Notes: a model not told the origin generated them from the letters alone. A stretch of DNA of 64,000 nt from Thiohalophilus sp046483665 (GCF_046483665.1 NZ_JAWOCR010000063.1:1-64000); one strand, 5' to 3'; counted from the stretch's first letter, positions 12,556 through 21,777 are shown. Program-made: numbers and translations.

Positions 12556-12859
12556 CACCCTTTTGAATAAATGTGTAAAAAAAATTACAGACCGCTATCG
12601 GCGAGTAAATTTGCGGTTGTTACCGGCCGGTTTCTACCCGGGGCTGCGGTCGATTTGTCACGCAAAAAAGCTTTCAGGGTCTCGCCCGGCATAACCCGTA
12701 AATAACGGCCCCTCCAGGCAGGCCCGATCAACGAGCGAAACCGGGCCATCGCACTGTCAGTTGAGAGACTCGGGTGAAAAACGCTTATCGACCTGTCAAC
12801 AACAGGGCCAGGCCATCCCTGGTGTACAGGTGGCGAAGGGAAAATGTCGCCCGCCGCTG

Positions 12860-14059
12860 TCAGAGAATAGTGACCCGGGCAAATCGCCGCTTACCGACCT
12901 GGATTACACAGACTGAGCCGGTGGCCAGCTCCAGCTCGATGTCGTTGATACGCTCACCATCGATTCGAACCGCTCCCTGTTGAACCATTCGCCGTGCATC
13001 GGACGTACTCTTTGTCAGTCCAGCTTCTTTAAGCACTGATGAGATGGGCATACCGCCATCTGCCGACTGCAGACTTTTCTCCGGTATTTCGTCGGGCATG
13101 GCGCCCTGCTGGAAGCGGGCAATGAAATTCTCCTGTGCTTTTTTAGCCGCCTCGACAGAGTGAAAACGGGCCACGATCTCCTCGCCCAACAGGAACTTGA
13201 TATCGCGCGGATTCTTGCCCGTAGCAATCTCCTCTCGGAACTGCGCGATTTCCTGCAGCGGTCGGAAGCTGAGTAATTCGAAATAACGCCACATCAGATC
13301 ATCAGAAATCGACATAATTTTACCGAACATGTCGTCAGGCGGTTCATGGATACCAATATAGTTGTTCAGGGACTTGGACATTTTCTGTACGCCATCCAGT
13401 CCTTCGAGAATCGGCATGGTCAGTACGATCTGCGGCGGCTGACCGTACTGCTTTTGCAACTCACGGCCCACCAGCAGATTGAATTTCTGATCGGTACCAC
13501 CCAGTTCGACATCGGCTTTCATAGCCACCGAGTCGTAGCCCTGGACCAGGGGATAGAGAAATTCGTGAATAGCAATGGCCTGTCCATTGTTATAGCGCTT
13601 GTGAAAATCGTCCCGCTCCAGCATACGCGCAACCGTGTGTTTGGCGGCCAGCTGGATCAGATCGACAGCACTCATCTCGCCCATCCAGCTGGAGTTGAAC
13701 ATCACCAGAGTTTTTTCGGGATCGAGTATCTTGAAAATCTGCTGCTCGTAGGTGCGGGCGTTTTCGATCACTTCATCCCGGCTCAGCGGCGGACGGGTGG
13801 CACTCTTGCCGGTGGGATCGCCAATCATGCCGGTAAAGTCCCCGATCAGGAACAGCACTTCATGGCCCAGATCCTGAAACTGGCGCAGCTTGTTGATCAG
13901 TACGGTATGCCCCAGATGTAAATCCGGGGCGGTGGGATCAAACCCCGCCTTGATTCGCAGGGGGCGGCCGCTCTTGAGTCGCTCGATCAGCTCCGACTCG
14001 ATCAGTATCTCATCGGCCCCGCGTTTGATCTGTTCCAGCATCTTGTGGATCGAGCTCAT
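12860..14059 (-). CDS. tyrS: Tyrosyl-tRNA synthetase
   Basis: A 399-residue class I synthetase charging tRNA-Tyr. It has the HIGH-type motif HLGHTVLI (about residues 49-56), the tyrosine/ATP pocket GYDSVAMKADVELGGTDQKF, KMSKS at about residues 232-236, and a C-terminal S4 RNA-binding domain (about 335-395, DARRMVQQGAVRIDGERIND). It belongs to the shorter proteobacterial type rather than the E. coli TyrS type. It is divergent from the M23 peptidase at 14236 and transcribed towards, but separate from, the rRNA operon. Confidence 0.96.
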   Translation of the reverse strand: MSSIHKMLEQIKRGADEILIESELIERLKSGRPLRIKAGFDPTAPDLHLGHTVLINKLRQFQDLGHEVLFLIGDFTGMIGDPTGKSATRPPLSRDEVIENARTYEQQIFKILDPEKTLVMFNSSWMGEMSAVDLIQLAAKHTVARMLERDDFHKRYNNGQAIAIHEFLYPLVQGYDSVAMKADVELGGTDQKFNLLVGRELQKQYGQPPQIVLTMPILEGLDGVQKMSKSLNNYIGIHEPPDDMFGKIMSISDDLMWRYFELLSFRPLQEIAQFREEIATGKNPRDIKFLLGEEIVARFHSVEAAKKAQENFIARFQQGAMPDEIPEKSLQSADGGMPISSVLKEAGLTKSTSDARRMVQQGAVRIDGERINDIELELATGSVCVIQVGKRRFARVTIL

Positions 14060-14235
14060 CGGTCACTTTATCCTGTGCGAAAAAGGCTGCGTAGATTAGC
14101 ATATTGCCTCGTAGCCCTCATCTATACGACCGGCAGCGGTGGCCCGGACAGATCAAATTCTGTCGACCCGGTAATTGACGTTACCCGGGAATCAGGCTAT
14201 CTTAAGAAACGACTACAAAAAAACAAGATAATTCC

Positions 14236-15690
14236 GTGGATTACAACACATTCTTAACAAAAGATTACAAGTCTCTCGGACAGCCGATGCATCGCCGGGG
14301 ACTCCGCTGGTCGCATTTGCACACCATCGTGGTGCTGATCGTACTGAGTACCGTCGGCACCCTGCTGGCGTTTCTCTCCACGGACGTCGCCGCTTCGCGC
14401 AACGATACGACGGACAGTTCACTGCCTCGCGCCCTGTCGGCCGCGCAGATTACGATTCCGCTGGAACTCGCCCAACCCACTGGCAAGGGAAGCACCGCAG
14501 CCCCGTCGACCCGTTTTGAGCCTGATCCGCTGGTTAATACCATCACTGATCAGGAACCCGGGGAGCAACCCGCCATGGCTCGCCCCGATGAGAGCTGGCT
14601 GACCATTACTGTTCGGCGCGGGGACAGCCTGGCCGCCATTTTTAAACGGCATGCGATTCCTGCCCGGGAACTTCACCAGATCATGCAACTGGGCTCCATT
14701 ACCCGCAATCTCAATGCCCTGCACCCCGGCGACACCCTCCGCTTCAAGCTGGATGAACAGCAGCGAATTCAGCAGATGGTCTTTGACATTACCCGTCTCA
14801 AATCACTGCAGGTATCCCGACAGGCCGATGAGCAGTTTGCCGCACGGATAATCGAACATGAACTCGATCGACGCCTGACCCAGAGCAGCGGGGTCATCAA
14901 AACGTCCCTGTTTGAAGCAGGTAAGGCCGCCGGACTGGATAACGGGCTGATCATGCAAATGACCGCCATCTTCGGCTGGGATATCGATTTTGTTCTGGAT
15001 ATCCGCCGCGGCGATCAGTTCACACTAATTTACGAAGAACAGTATCTCGATGGTGAGAAAGTCCAGGACGGACCGATCATTGCCGCCGAATTTGTTAACC
15101 AGGATCGCCAGATCCATGCCATTCGCTATACTGATAAAGAAGGTCGCAGTGATTATTATTCACCCGAGGGCTATTCCATGCGCAAGGCTTTTTTGCGCAC
15201 GCCGGTCGATTTTCGCCGCATCAGCTCGCGCTTTGGCAAGCGCCATCATCCGGTACTGAACCGGATGCGCATGCACAAGGGTGTCGATTATGCCGCGCGC
15301 CCGGGAACCCCGATTCAGGCCGCCGGCGACGGTAAAATCGTTTACCGCGGATGGAAAGGTGGTTACGGTCGGGTCATCATCCTGCAACACGGCGGCCGCT
15401 ACAGTACGCTGTATGCCCACATGTCCGGATTCAAGGGCGGGCTGCGGGTGGGAAGTCGGGTCAAACAGGGACAGACCATCGGCTTTGTCGGCAGCTCCGG
15501 ACGCGCCACCGGTCCGCATCTGCATTACGAATTCCGGGTTAACGGGTCGCATCGGGATCCGCTCACTGTCAAGCTACCCGAGGCTGAACCAATCAAGCCC
15601 ACTTACCAAGCAGACTTCAAGCAGCTGGCTCAACGACGCCTGGCCCAGCTTGACGCCGCTCGACCCGCTATGCTGGCGCTGAATCAATAA
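14236..15690 (+). CDS. Periplasmic M23 peptidoglycan endopeptidase with LysM-like domain (MepM/OapA type)
   Basis: A 484-residue protein with an N-terminal membrane anchor (about residues 28-48), a proline/threonine linker, a LysM/OapA-like region (about 114-165, TITVRRGDSLAAIFKRH ... LHPGDTLRFKL), a middle domain, and a C-terminal M23 zinc peptidase (about 325-445). Metal ligands are visible in RMRMHKGVDYA and GPHLHYEF. Such enzymes cut DD-crosslinks in the cell wall during growth. The neighbours tyrS and anmK are its usual partners and anmK recycles cell-wall fragments, so this is a cell-wall turnover locus. Confidence 0.92.
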   Translation: MDYNTFLTKDYKSLGQPMHRRGLRWSHLHTIVVLIVLSTVGTLLAFLSTDVAASRNDTTDSSLPRALSAAQITIPLELAQPTGKGSTAAPSTRFEPDPLVNTITDQEPGEQPAMARPDESWLTITVRRGDSLAAIFKRHAIPARELHQIMQLGSITRNLNALHPGDTLRFKLDEQQRIQQMVFDITRLKSLQVSRQADEQFAARIIEHELDRRLTQSSGVIKTSLFEAGKAAGLDNGLIMQMTAIFGWDIDFVLDIRRGDQFTLIYEEQYLDGEKVQDGPIIAAEFVNQDRQIHAIRYTDKEGRSDYYSPEGYSMRKAFLRTPVDFRRISSRFGKRHHPVLNRMRMHKGVDYAARPGTPIQAAGDGKIVYRGWKGGYGRVIILQHGGRYSTLYAHMSGFKGGLRVGSRVKQGQTIGFVGSSGRATGPHLHYEFRVNGSHRDPLTVKLPEAEPIKPTYQADFKQLAQRRLAQLDAARPAMLALNQ

Positions 15691-15804
15691 CCCGGCGCGG
15701 AACCCGGGCCTGGATTATTTCAAATCAAAGCCTTGACGTTAAAGGGAATTATTGCCAACAATTGAATTAAGAATTGTATGGTAATTAAGCTGCCCGGAGG
15801 CGCC

Positions 15805-16140
15805 ATGTCAGTATCCAGCGAGCACGTCAGCAAGGATAAGGAATGCATCATTCACCTTGGCGACAAGCTCGTCTATCGACTCTATCATGAATTTCGGCAG
15901 GCCTATACCAACTGCGATCCGGCCACCGAACTCATTACAGTCGATCTCCAGAATACCCGTTATATTGACAGTTCGGCACTGGGTATGATGTTACTGTTGA
16001 AAAAACACGCCCGGGACAATCAGCGTCAAATCCGGATAATCAATGTCAGTGACCCTATTTTACGCACCTTCCAGATCGTGCAACTGGATAGTGAATTTGA
16101 CATCCAGTCCACTACCGAGAACCGTCAGCACGCGAGTTGA
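15805..16140 (+). CDS. STAS-domain protein (anti-sigma factor antagonist-like)
   Basis: A 111-residue single STAS domain. The ATG at 15805 is preferred over the in-frame ATG at 15778 because GGAGG lies 6 bp before it. The regulatory loop DSSALGMMLLLKKHA carries the serine that partner-switching kinases phosphorylate in SpoIIAA/RsbV relatives. No kinase or phosphatase partner lies nearby, so its partner is elsewhere or lost. It sits between the M23 peptidase and anmK on the same strand. Confidence 0.85.
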   Translation: MSVSSEHVSKDKECIIHLGDKLVYRLYHEFRQAYTNCDPATELITVDLQNTRYIDSSALGMMLLLKKHARDNQRQIRIINVSDPILRTFQIVQLDSEFDIQSTTENRQHAS

Positions 16141-16216
16141 CAGGCCCCCGGCACACTTTAGCTGGAGATCAGTGTCTGCATTTGCCGGCCAACAACGTTT
16201 TGCATAGCATGAGCGC

Positions 16217-17341
16217 ATGACAACCTATTATCTTGGCCTGATCTCGGGAACCAGTATGGATGGTATCGACGCCGCCTTACTGGTATTTAACGAACAACCC
16301 CGGCTGCTCGCCCATTACAGTCATCCTCTACCGCATCATATTCGCCAGCAGCTCTATCAACTGCAGACACCCGGCCAGGATGAACTGGCCACCGCCATGC
16401 GCCTGGATGTGGAACTGGGCCGGTTGTTTGCCACAGCGGCACTGACTCTGCTTGAACAGGCCAACCTGGACCCCGATCAAGTAACCGCTATCGGCAGTCA
16501 TGGCCAGACTCTGCGCCATTACCCGGATGGGCTCACCCCCACTACCTGGCAGATTGGCGATCCCAACATCATCGCCGAACAGACCGGCATCACCACGATT
16601 GCTGATCTGCGCCGACGCGACGTGGCCGCCGGGGGGCAGGGCGCCCCACTGGTGCCGGCCTTTCACGCGGCGGTGTTTCGTCAGGGGGGGACTAACCGGG
16701 CCATTTTGAATATCGGCGGCATCGCCAATCTGACCCTGCTACCGGGAGAAACCACCCGGCCGGTAACCGGCTTCGATACCGGCCCCGGTAACGGCCTGAT
16801 GGATGCCTGGATCGGACAACACCAGGACCAGCCTTACGACCGGGACGGTGAATGGGCTGCCAGCGGCCACGTGCATCCCGGTCTGCTGGAGCGACTGCTG
16901 CACGACGCCTATTTCCAGCGCCCACCGCCCAAAAGTACCGGTCGCGAATACTTCAACCTGGACTGGCTGAAGCCGCGCCTGGAACCTTTCGCGGATCTGG
17001 CTCCCCGGGATGTGCAGGCGACATTGTGCGAGCTGAGTGCACGCACGATTGCGGAGGCACTGGAAACCAGAATGGATTATGTGGAAGAGTTACTGATCTG
17101 CGGCGGAGGCGTTCACAATCGCCAGCTGTATCAACGCCTGGAAGAACTGCTCACCCCGGCCCGGATCACCACGACCGCCGAAGCCGGCATTGATCCCGAC
17201 TGGGTCGAAGCCGCCGCCTTCGCCTGGCTGGCGAAACAAACCCTGGCCGGCGCTCCCGGCAACCTGCCTTCGGTCACGGGTGCCTCGCATCCGGTGGTGT
17301 TGGGAGGGATATACCCCGGGAAAGGGCCGAGTGACGAGTAA
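16217..17341 (+). CDS. anmK: Anhydro-N-acetylmuramic acid kinase
   Basis: A 374-residue enzyme that phosphorylates and opens 1,6-anhydroMurNAc during peptidoglycan recycling. It starts with the family signature YYLGLISGTSMDGIDAALL. It also has IGSHGQTLRH, the ATP-site GFDTGPGNGLMDAW and LLICGGGVHN. The last residues, GKGPSDE and the stop, are encoded by the left arm of the repeat at 17322-17510, so the native C-terminus has been replaced by repeat sequence. The core fold looks complete. Confidence 0.95.
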   Translation: MTTYYLGLISGTSMDGIDAALLVFNEQPRLLAHYSHPLPHHIRQQLYQLQTPGQDELATAMRLDVELGRLFATAALTLLEQANLDPDQVTAIGSHGQTLRHYPDGLTPTTWQIGDPNIIAEQTGITTIADLRRRDVAAGGQGAPLVPAFHAAVFRQGGTNRAILNIGGIANLTLLPGETTRPVTGFDTGPGNGLMDAWIGQHQDQPYDRDGEWAASGHVHPGLLERLLHDAYFQRPPPKSTGREYFNLDWLKPRLEPFADLAPRDVQATLCELSARTIAEALETRMDYVEELLICGGGVHNRQLYQRLEELLTPARITTTAEAGIDPDWVEAAAFAWLAKQTLAGAPGNLPSVTGASHPVVLGGIYPGKGPSDE

Positions 17342-17510
17342 CGAGGAAAAGCTTCACCACGAAGACACCAAGACACGAAGGCTTGAAAATGAAATCCTTC
17401 ATGGCCTCACGTCGTGATAGCTAAACAGCGTAAAACACCTGCCTCTGAGAACAGGGATGAAAAAAGTTCCGGGTTTCCTCGTTACTCGTCCCTCGTACCT
17501 CGGCCCTGAG
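17322..17510. repeat. Inverted repeat pair, GACGAGTAACGAGG family, copy 3, with CACGAAGACAC motif inside
   Basis: The left arm at 17322-17350 (AAGGGCCGAGTGACGAGTAA then CGAGGAAAA) overlaps the end of anmK. The right arm at 17471-17510 (GGGTTTCCTCGTTACTCGTC then CCTCGTACCTCGGCCC) is the inverted copy. Between them, 17353-17382 contains CACCACGAAGACACCAAGAC followed by ACGAAGG, which resembles the motif at 32506-32525. No ORF of note lies inside. Confidence 0.7.
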
Positions 17511-17530
17511 AAAAGCGCGGGCGCGCTTTT
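17511..17530. terminator. Bidirectional terminator between anmK and gltA
   Basis: AAAAGCGCGGGCGCGCTTTT is a near-perfect palindrome with A and T flanks, 2 bp beyond the stop of the minus-strand citrate synthase gene. It could terminate both converging transcripts. Confidence 0.75.
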
Positions 17531-17532
17531 CG

Positions 17533-18690
17533 TCAGCGCTTGTTAATCGGGACGTACTTGCGGACCGGCTCGCCGGTATAGACCTGGGTTGGCCGGAAGA
17601 TACGATTGTCGGCCAGCTGTTCGCGCCAATGCGCCAGCCAGCCGGCGGAGCGGGCCATGGCGAAGATAGCGGTAAACTGATCGGCAGGAATCCCCATTTC
17701 CGAATAGAGAATGCCACTGTAGAAATCCACATTGGCATAGACGCCCTTGTGGGCCAGTCGATCTTCGCAGACCTGTTCCACCGCCTTGGCAATATCGAAC
17801 AGCGGACTGACATTGCCAGCCTTGGTCTCCATGTACTGATCGATCAGCTTTTGCAGAATGATGGCACGCGGATCCTTGGTCTTGTATTCGCGGTGCCCCA
17901 TTCCCCAGATCACTTCCTTGTTGGCCAGCCGTCTGTCCACGTATTCTTCGGCGTTCTCGGGAGAACCGATCTCCTTCAGCATTTCCAGTACCCGCTGATT
18001 GGCACCGCCGTGCAACGGGCCGGACAACGCACCGATAGCCGCAGCGACCACGCTGTAGGGACTGGAGAGCGTCGAGGCGTTCACCAGCACCGCGAAGGTG
18101 GAGGCATTGATAGTGTGTTCGGCATGAAGAATCAGACAAACATCCATGATCCGCGCCAGCAGGGGCTCCGGCTCCTTGCCAGTCAGCATCCACAAGAAGT
18201 TTTCCGCATGACTCAGATCATCACGGGATTCGACCGGATCGTAACCCTCGCGAATGTGCTGCCACATGGCCACAATCGGCGCCATACGGGCGATGATCTT
18301 GATCGACATGTTATGGATGTAATTGACATCCTCACAGGCATCGCCGCCGGTTAAACAGTCATTACCCGGATAGAACATCCCCAGACTGGCCACCACGGTT
18401 TGCAACATCTCCATCGGATGGCCGGTATTGGGGAAATTCTTCATCATTCCGCGGGTATGGAACTTGATGCGACGGTTGTCCTTGAGCTGATCGCTGAAGG
18501 TCTGCAGCTCCGAACGGGTCGGCAGGCGCCCATCGAGCAATAACAGAGTGGCTTCCTCGAAGGTACTGTGTTCAGCCAGCTCCTCGATGGGATAGCCGCG
18601 ATAGGAGAGAATGCCTTTCTCGCCGTCGATATCCGAAATATTGGATTTGGTGGCGGGAACGCCGGCCAGCCCCGGAAGGTATTCACTCAT
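17533..18690 (-). CDS. gltA: Citrate synthase (short bacterial type; methylcitrate activity possible)
   Basis: A 385-residue enzyme condensing acetyl-CoA and oxaloacetate to citrate. The three catalytic residues are visible: His in ILHAEHTINAS, His in SGPLHGGAN, and Asp in VDFYSG. The family motif MGHREYKTKDPRA is present. At 385 residues without the N-terminal extension it belongs to the short, typically dimeric, NADH-insensitive group shared with 2-methylcitrate synthases. No prp genes are nearby, so citrate synthase is the better call. Start chosen at MSEYLPGLAG, preceded by AGGGAG. Confidence 0.88.
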   Translation of the reverse strand: MSEYLPGLAGVPATKSNISDIDGEKGILSYRGYPIEELAEHSTFEEATLLLLDGRLPTRSELQTFSDQLKDNRRIKFHTRGMMKNFPNTGHPMEMLQTVVASLGMFYPGNDCLTGGDACEDVNYIHNMSIKIIARMAPIVAMWQHIREGYDPVESRDDLSHAENFLWMLTGKEPEPLLARIMDVCLILHAEHTINASTFAVLVNASTLSSPYSVVAAAIGALSGPLHGGANQRVLEMLKEIGSPENAEEYVDRRLANKEVIWGMGHREYKTKDPRAIILQKLIDQYMETKAGNVSPLFDIAKAVEQVCEDRLAHKGVYANVDFYSGILYSEMGIPADQFTAIFAMARSAGWLAHWREQLADNRIFRPTQVYTGEPVRKYVPINKR

Positions 18691-18820
18691 GGAAGACTCC
18701 CTGAATTTAAAAAACAGTGCGCTATACCAAGAATAACAAAAAAAACCCGGGGCATCGGCAAGGACAACAGAAAAATGGTGATCCGATGGCGGGCGGCGCG
18801 GTTTTCATCTCCCGCAAACA

Positions 18821-18853
18821 AAAAATGGCATGACCGAAGTCATGCCATTTTCT
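18821..18853. terminator. Terminator after erpA
   Basis: AAAATGGCATGAC / CGAA / GTCATGCCATTTT is a perfect 13-bp stem with A/T flanks, 19 bp beyond the stop of the minus-strand erpA. It can act in both directions. Confidence 0.85.
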
Positions 18854-18871
18854 GTACGGACGCTGTCGGGA

Positions 18872-19237
18872 TTAAACGCCGAAGGACGAACCGCAACCGC
18901 AGGTGGTCGTCGCGTTCGGATTGCGAATCACGAACTGTGCACCGGAAAGGTCTTCCTTGTAGTCGATCTCCGCTCCCATCAGGTACTGGAAGCTCATTGG
19001 ATCCACCACCAGGGTAACGCCGCCTTTTTCCACCCGGGTATCACCGTCCTGTTCGTCTTCCTCGAAGGTGAAACCGTACTGGAATCCGGAACAGCCGCCA
19101 CCGGTGACGAACACCCGCAGCATCAGATCGTTATTGCCTTCGTCTTCGATCAGCTGCCGGACCTTGTCGGCCGCGGAATCAGTAAAGACCAGCGGGCTGG
19201 GGATTTCGCTTGCTGTATCGGTTGCTGTGCTGCTCAT
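18872..19237 (-). CDS. erpA: Iron-sulfur cluster insertion protein
   Basis: A 121-residue A-type carrier with the three conserved cysteines in TGGGCSGFQYGF (one) and TTCGCGSSF (two). The DSAADKVRQLIEDEG start and DPMSFQYLMGAEIDY block favour ErpA over IscA/SufA. It delivers Fe-S clusters to isoprenoid enzymes and others. It is monocistronic with its own terminator and GAGAG ribosome site. Its position between anmK and argC is conserved in relatives. Confidence 0.95.
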   Translation of the reverse strand: MSSTATDTASEIPSPLVFTDSAADKVRQLIEDEGNNDLMLRVFVTGGGCSGFQYGFTFEEDEQDGDTRVEKGGVTLVVDPMSFQYLMGAEIDYKEDLSGAQFVIRNPNATTTCGCGSSFGV

Positions 19238-19298
19238 AATGTCTCTCCACCAGGATTGATATCTACAGGGCCTATTATGCTATTCCTGATTGTTTTAA

Positions 19299-19706
19299 TC
19301 AAGAATCGCTTGTGCCACTGTCAGGCGCTATACGTGAGTGGTTACTACTCTTGTGAACCAGGTTACCATTAACTTCCGCACCCATCGCCATCTCGATCAG
19401 GCTGTAATAGACGTTCCCGTGTACCCGGGCCTGGGCGGCCAGCTCAACATGTCCGGGCGCGTGGACATCGCCGATGACCGTGCCGTTGACCACGACATTG
19501 GGCACCTTCACTTCCCCTTCTATGGTGCCGCGCTCGCTCAAAGTCAAGAGGGACTCCTCGCCGTCTTCGGCGATCACGCTGCCTTTAACACTGCCATCCA
19601 CATGCAAACCGCCGCTGAAAATGACGTCACCCCGGATTTCGGTGTTCTGGCCTATTAACGAGTCAATCTGTGCCGTCCGGCCAGGCTTTTTATTGCTCCC
19701 CCACAT
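19299..19706 (-). CDS. Bactofilin (polymer-forming cytoskeletal protein)
   Basis: A 135-residue protein from ATG 19706, chosen because GAGGAG precedes it. The body (about residues 15-115) shows the repeating beta-helix pattern of DUF583/bactofilins: GQNTEIRGDVIFSGGLHVDG, then IEGEVKVPNVVVNGTVIGDV, then VHGNVYYSLIEMAMGAEVNG. Bactofilins self-assemble without nucleotide and scaffold cell-wall enzymes. It starts 1 bp after the stop of the upstream membrane coiled-coil gene, so the two are co-translated and may work together. Confidence 0.93.
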   Translation of the reverse strand: MWGSNKKPGRTAQIDSLIGQNTEIRGDVIFSGGLHVDGSVKGSVIAEDGEESLLTLSERGTIEGEVKVPNVVVNGTVIGDVHAPGHVELAAQARVHGNVYYSLIEMAMGAEVNGNLVHKSSNHSRIAPDSGTSDS

Positions 19707-19707
19707 G

Positions 19708-20421
19708 CTATTTATTCTCCTCAATAGACCAGTCGATGGTTTTTTCAATGCTGTTACGCGCACTGCCCCGGGGCAAAATCCGCAGTGTGGCCCGTAACAG
19801 ACTGAAATTATCCGGTAGCCGGATGTCCCCTTCGAGCTTTTGAAAATACTTGAAGCGGTAATTTAATTCGTTGACGGAATTCTCGGTTACATCCTTGAAG
19901 GTCAGGGACCTGGATTCGCTTTCCTGAAGTCCTTCGAGTTCCAATTGTACCCGGCCACTGGCCAGCCTGTCATTGCCCAGCACCTGGGTCAGTACCACCC
20001 GATAGCGCAACCGGCGATCGGAGCCGCCAGGCTCAAGGCTGAACTTCTGCAATTGCAGACCGGTAGAGGCTTCCCGGGGTGAAACAATACCGCGATAAAA
20101 AGCCAGTTCTTCCTTCAGTTCCAGAATTTCCGATTGCAGGTTCTTGATGGTGCCATCCAGTTCATCATAGGCCTGACGCTCGATCTGTCGGCCTCGTTGC
20201 AACAGAGCTTTTTCCTGGCGCAGGGTCTCAATCTCCCCCTCCAGCTGTTTTTTGACCTGCAGCAATTCTTTTTTGATCCGACCGGCTTCGCCACTGTCAT
20301 AACCGGCCAGGTAGCGCCCGTAGTCGAACAGGGTATAGCCCCCGGCCAGCATCAGCAGGACCGCCAGGGCCCACAACGCCCGTGTTTTCCAGGGGTGGTG
20401 AGGTTTGACCACCAGACTCAT
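19708..20421 (-). CDS. Membrane-anchored coiled-coil protein (DUF6776-like)
   Basis: A 237-residue protein with a short cytoplasmic start, one membrane helix (about 14-32, LWALAVLLMLAGGYTLFDY), a long coiled coil (about 45-110, rich in E, K, L, Q), and a C-terminal beta-rich domain (about 118-230, YRVVLTQVLGNDRLASGRV ... LRILPRGSARNS). It matches a gammaproteobacterial family found beside bactofilins. By layout it could tether bactofilin to the membrane, which is an inference. It is 9 bp downstream of argC. Confidence 0.8.
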   Translation of the reverse strand: MSLVVKPHHPWKTRALWALAVLLMLAGGYTLFDYGRYLAGYDSGEAGRIKKELLQVKKQLEGEIETLRQEKALLQRGRQIERQAYDELDGTIKNLQSEILELKEELAFYRGIVSPREASTGLQLQKFSLEPGGSDRRLRYRVVLTQVLGNDRLASGRVQLELEGLQESESRSLTFKDVTENSVNELNYRFKYFQKLEGDIRLPDNFSLLRATLRILPRGSARNSIEKTIDWSIEENK

Positions 20422-20430
20422 AGGTACATC

Positions 20431-21462
20431 CTAGGGCAACAATCCGATTGTATTCAGGCCCGCTGTCTCATCCAGGCCGAACATGAGGTTCATATTCTGT
20501 ATGGCCTGGCCGGAGGCGCCCTTGACCAGGTTATCGATCACCGACAGAACTACTACCGTATCACCATCACCGGGCCGGTGCAGGGCAATCCGGCAGTGAT
20601 TGGCGCCCTTGACGCTGCGGGTTTCCGGATGCGAGTCAGGTGGCAGAATATCCACGAACGGTTCGCCGGCATAGCGTTCGCTATACAGTGCCTGCAGTCC
20701 CTTGGCCGGGCCGCTCAAGCGGGCGTAAAGTGTGGCATGAATCCCCCGTATCATTGGCGTCAGATGGGGCACAAAGGTCAGTCCTACCGGCTGGCCGGCC
20801 GCCCGGGTCAGTCCCTGGACGATCTCGGGCAGATGGCGATGGCCCGCCACCCCGTAGGCCTTCATGTTCTCGCTGGCTTCGCCCAGCAGGGTGCCCACGT
20901 TGGCCTTGCGCCCGGCCCCGCTGACCCCCGACTTGGCATCGGCCACCAGCTGGTCAATATTCACCAGACCCTGTTCGATCAGAGGCAGGAAACCCAGCTG
21001 GACGGCGGTAGGATAACAACCCGGGCAGGCGATCAGGCGCGCCTCGCGAATCGCCTCGCGATTCATCTCGGGCAGCCCGTAAACCGCCTCGGCCACCAGC
21101 TGCGGCGCGCTGTGGGCCATGCCGTACCACTTTTCCCATTCCCCCACATCCTTGATCCGAAAATCGGCGCCCAGATCGATGATGCGCACACCCTTGTCCA
21201 GCAGTTCAGCCGCCGTATTCATTGCCACGCCGTGCGGCGTGGCAAAAAACACCACATCGCATTCGGCCAATTGCCCGGGGTCGGGGTTACTGAAAGCGAG
21301 ATCGACAACCCCTCGCAGATTGGGAAACATGTCCGCCACCGGCTGCCCGGCTTCGGAGCGGGAAGTAATCAGATGCAGATCCACCTGTGAATGCAACGCC
21401 AGCAGACGCAGTAACTCCACGCCCGTGTAACCTGTCCCGCCGACAATGCCTGCCTTGATCAT
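20431..21462 (-). CDS. argC: N-acetyl-gamma-glutamyl-phosphate reductase
   Basis: A 343-residue enzyme reducing N-acetyl-glutamyl phosphate in arginine synthesis. It has the NADP Rossmann motif GIVGGTGYTGVELLRLL at the N-terminus, active-site Cys in ACPGCYPTAVQLG, and the HRHLPEI motif. ATG 21462 is chosen because the fold begins at IKAGIVGG. An in-frame ATG at 21483 would add 7 residues. It leads an argC / coiled-coil / bactofilin operon. Confidence 0.95.
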   Translation of the reverse strand: MIKAGIVGGTGYTGVELLRLLALHSQVDLHLITSRSEAGQPVADMFPNLRGVVDLAFSNPDPGQLAECDVVFFATPHGVAMNTAAELLDKGVRIIDLGADFRIKDVGEWEKWYGMAHSAPQLVAEAVYGLPEMNREAIREARLIACPGCYPTAVQLGFLPLIEQGLVNIDQLVADAKSGVSGAGRKANVGTLLGEASENMKAYGVAGHRHLPEIVQGLTRAAGQPVGLTFVPHLTPMIRGIHATLYARLSGPAKGLQALYSERYAGEPFVDILPPDSHPETRSVKGANHCRIALHRPGDGDTVVVLSVIDNLVKGASGQAIQNMNLMFGLDETAGLNTIGLLP

Positions 21463-21577
21463 GATTCCATCCCGGTTATTCAAGGGGGGTAATGATAAGT
21501 GCTGGCGGGATAAACGAAAAGGCTGATACGTGATGAATCTCTCAACCCCGGTCGCCTTTATTCATTCGCCGGGACAA

Positions 21578-21606
21578 ATAAAAAAGCGGCCTTGCAGCCG
21601 CTTGAG
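21578..21606 (-). terminator. Terminator hairpin upstream of argC, facing argC
   Basis: On the minus strand, AAGCGGC TGCAAG GCCGCTT is followed by TTTTTATTT. It lies 115 bp before the argC start and cannot belong to the plus-strand ClC gene. It would end a short minus-strand transcript starting somewhere in 21606-21770, for example a leader of argC or a small RNA. A second small hairpin, AGGG TAGAAAT CCCT, lies upstream at about 21656-21672. Confidence 0.7.
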
Positions 21607-21777
21607 GTGATGATATTGCACGTTATTGTTATTAAGGCTTGGCGGTTACTCCCCTAAGGGATTTCTACCCTATTCCCCACATTTCACAAGGTCAAGGTTT
21701 TTTGCGGTTTTTTTCGCCAATGGCCTGGTCGCGCCTGGCCGGTGCGTTGGCACGACGCCATGCTAGAATCGCTGCGC

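Noticed and set aside
17629..18354. 241-codon plus-strand frame antisense to citrate synthase
   Set aside because: The minus-strand frame is a complete citrate synthase with all catalytic residues. The plus frame has no recognisable domain.
20134..21390. 418-codon plus-strand frame opposite argC and the DUF6776 gene
   Set aside because: It spans two real minus-strand genes with known motifs. Long antisense frames are expected in GC-rich genes.
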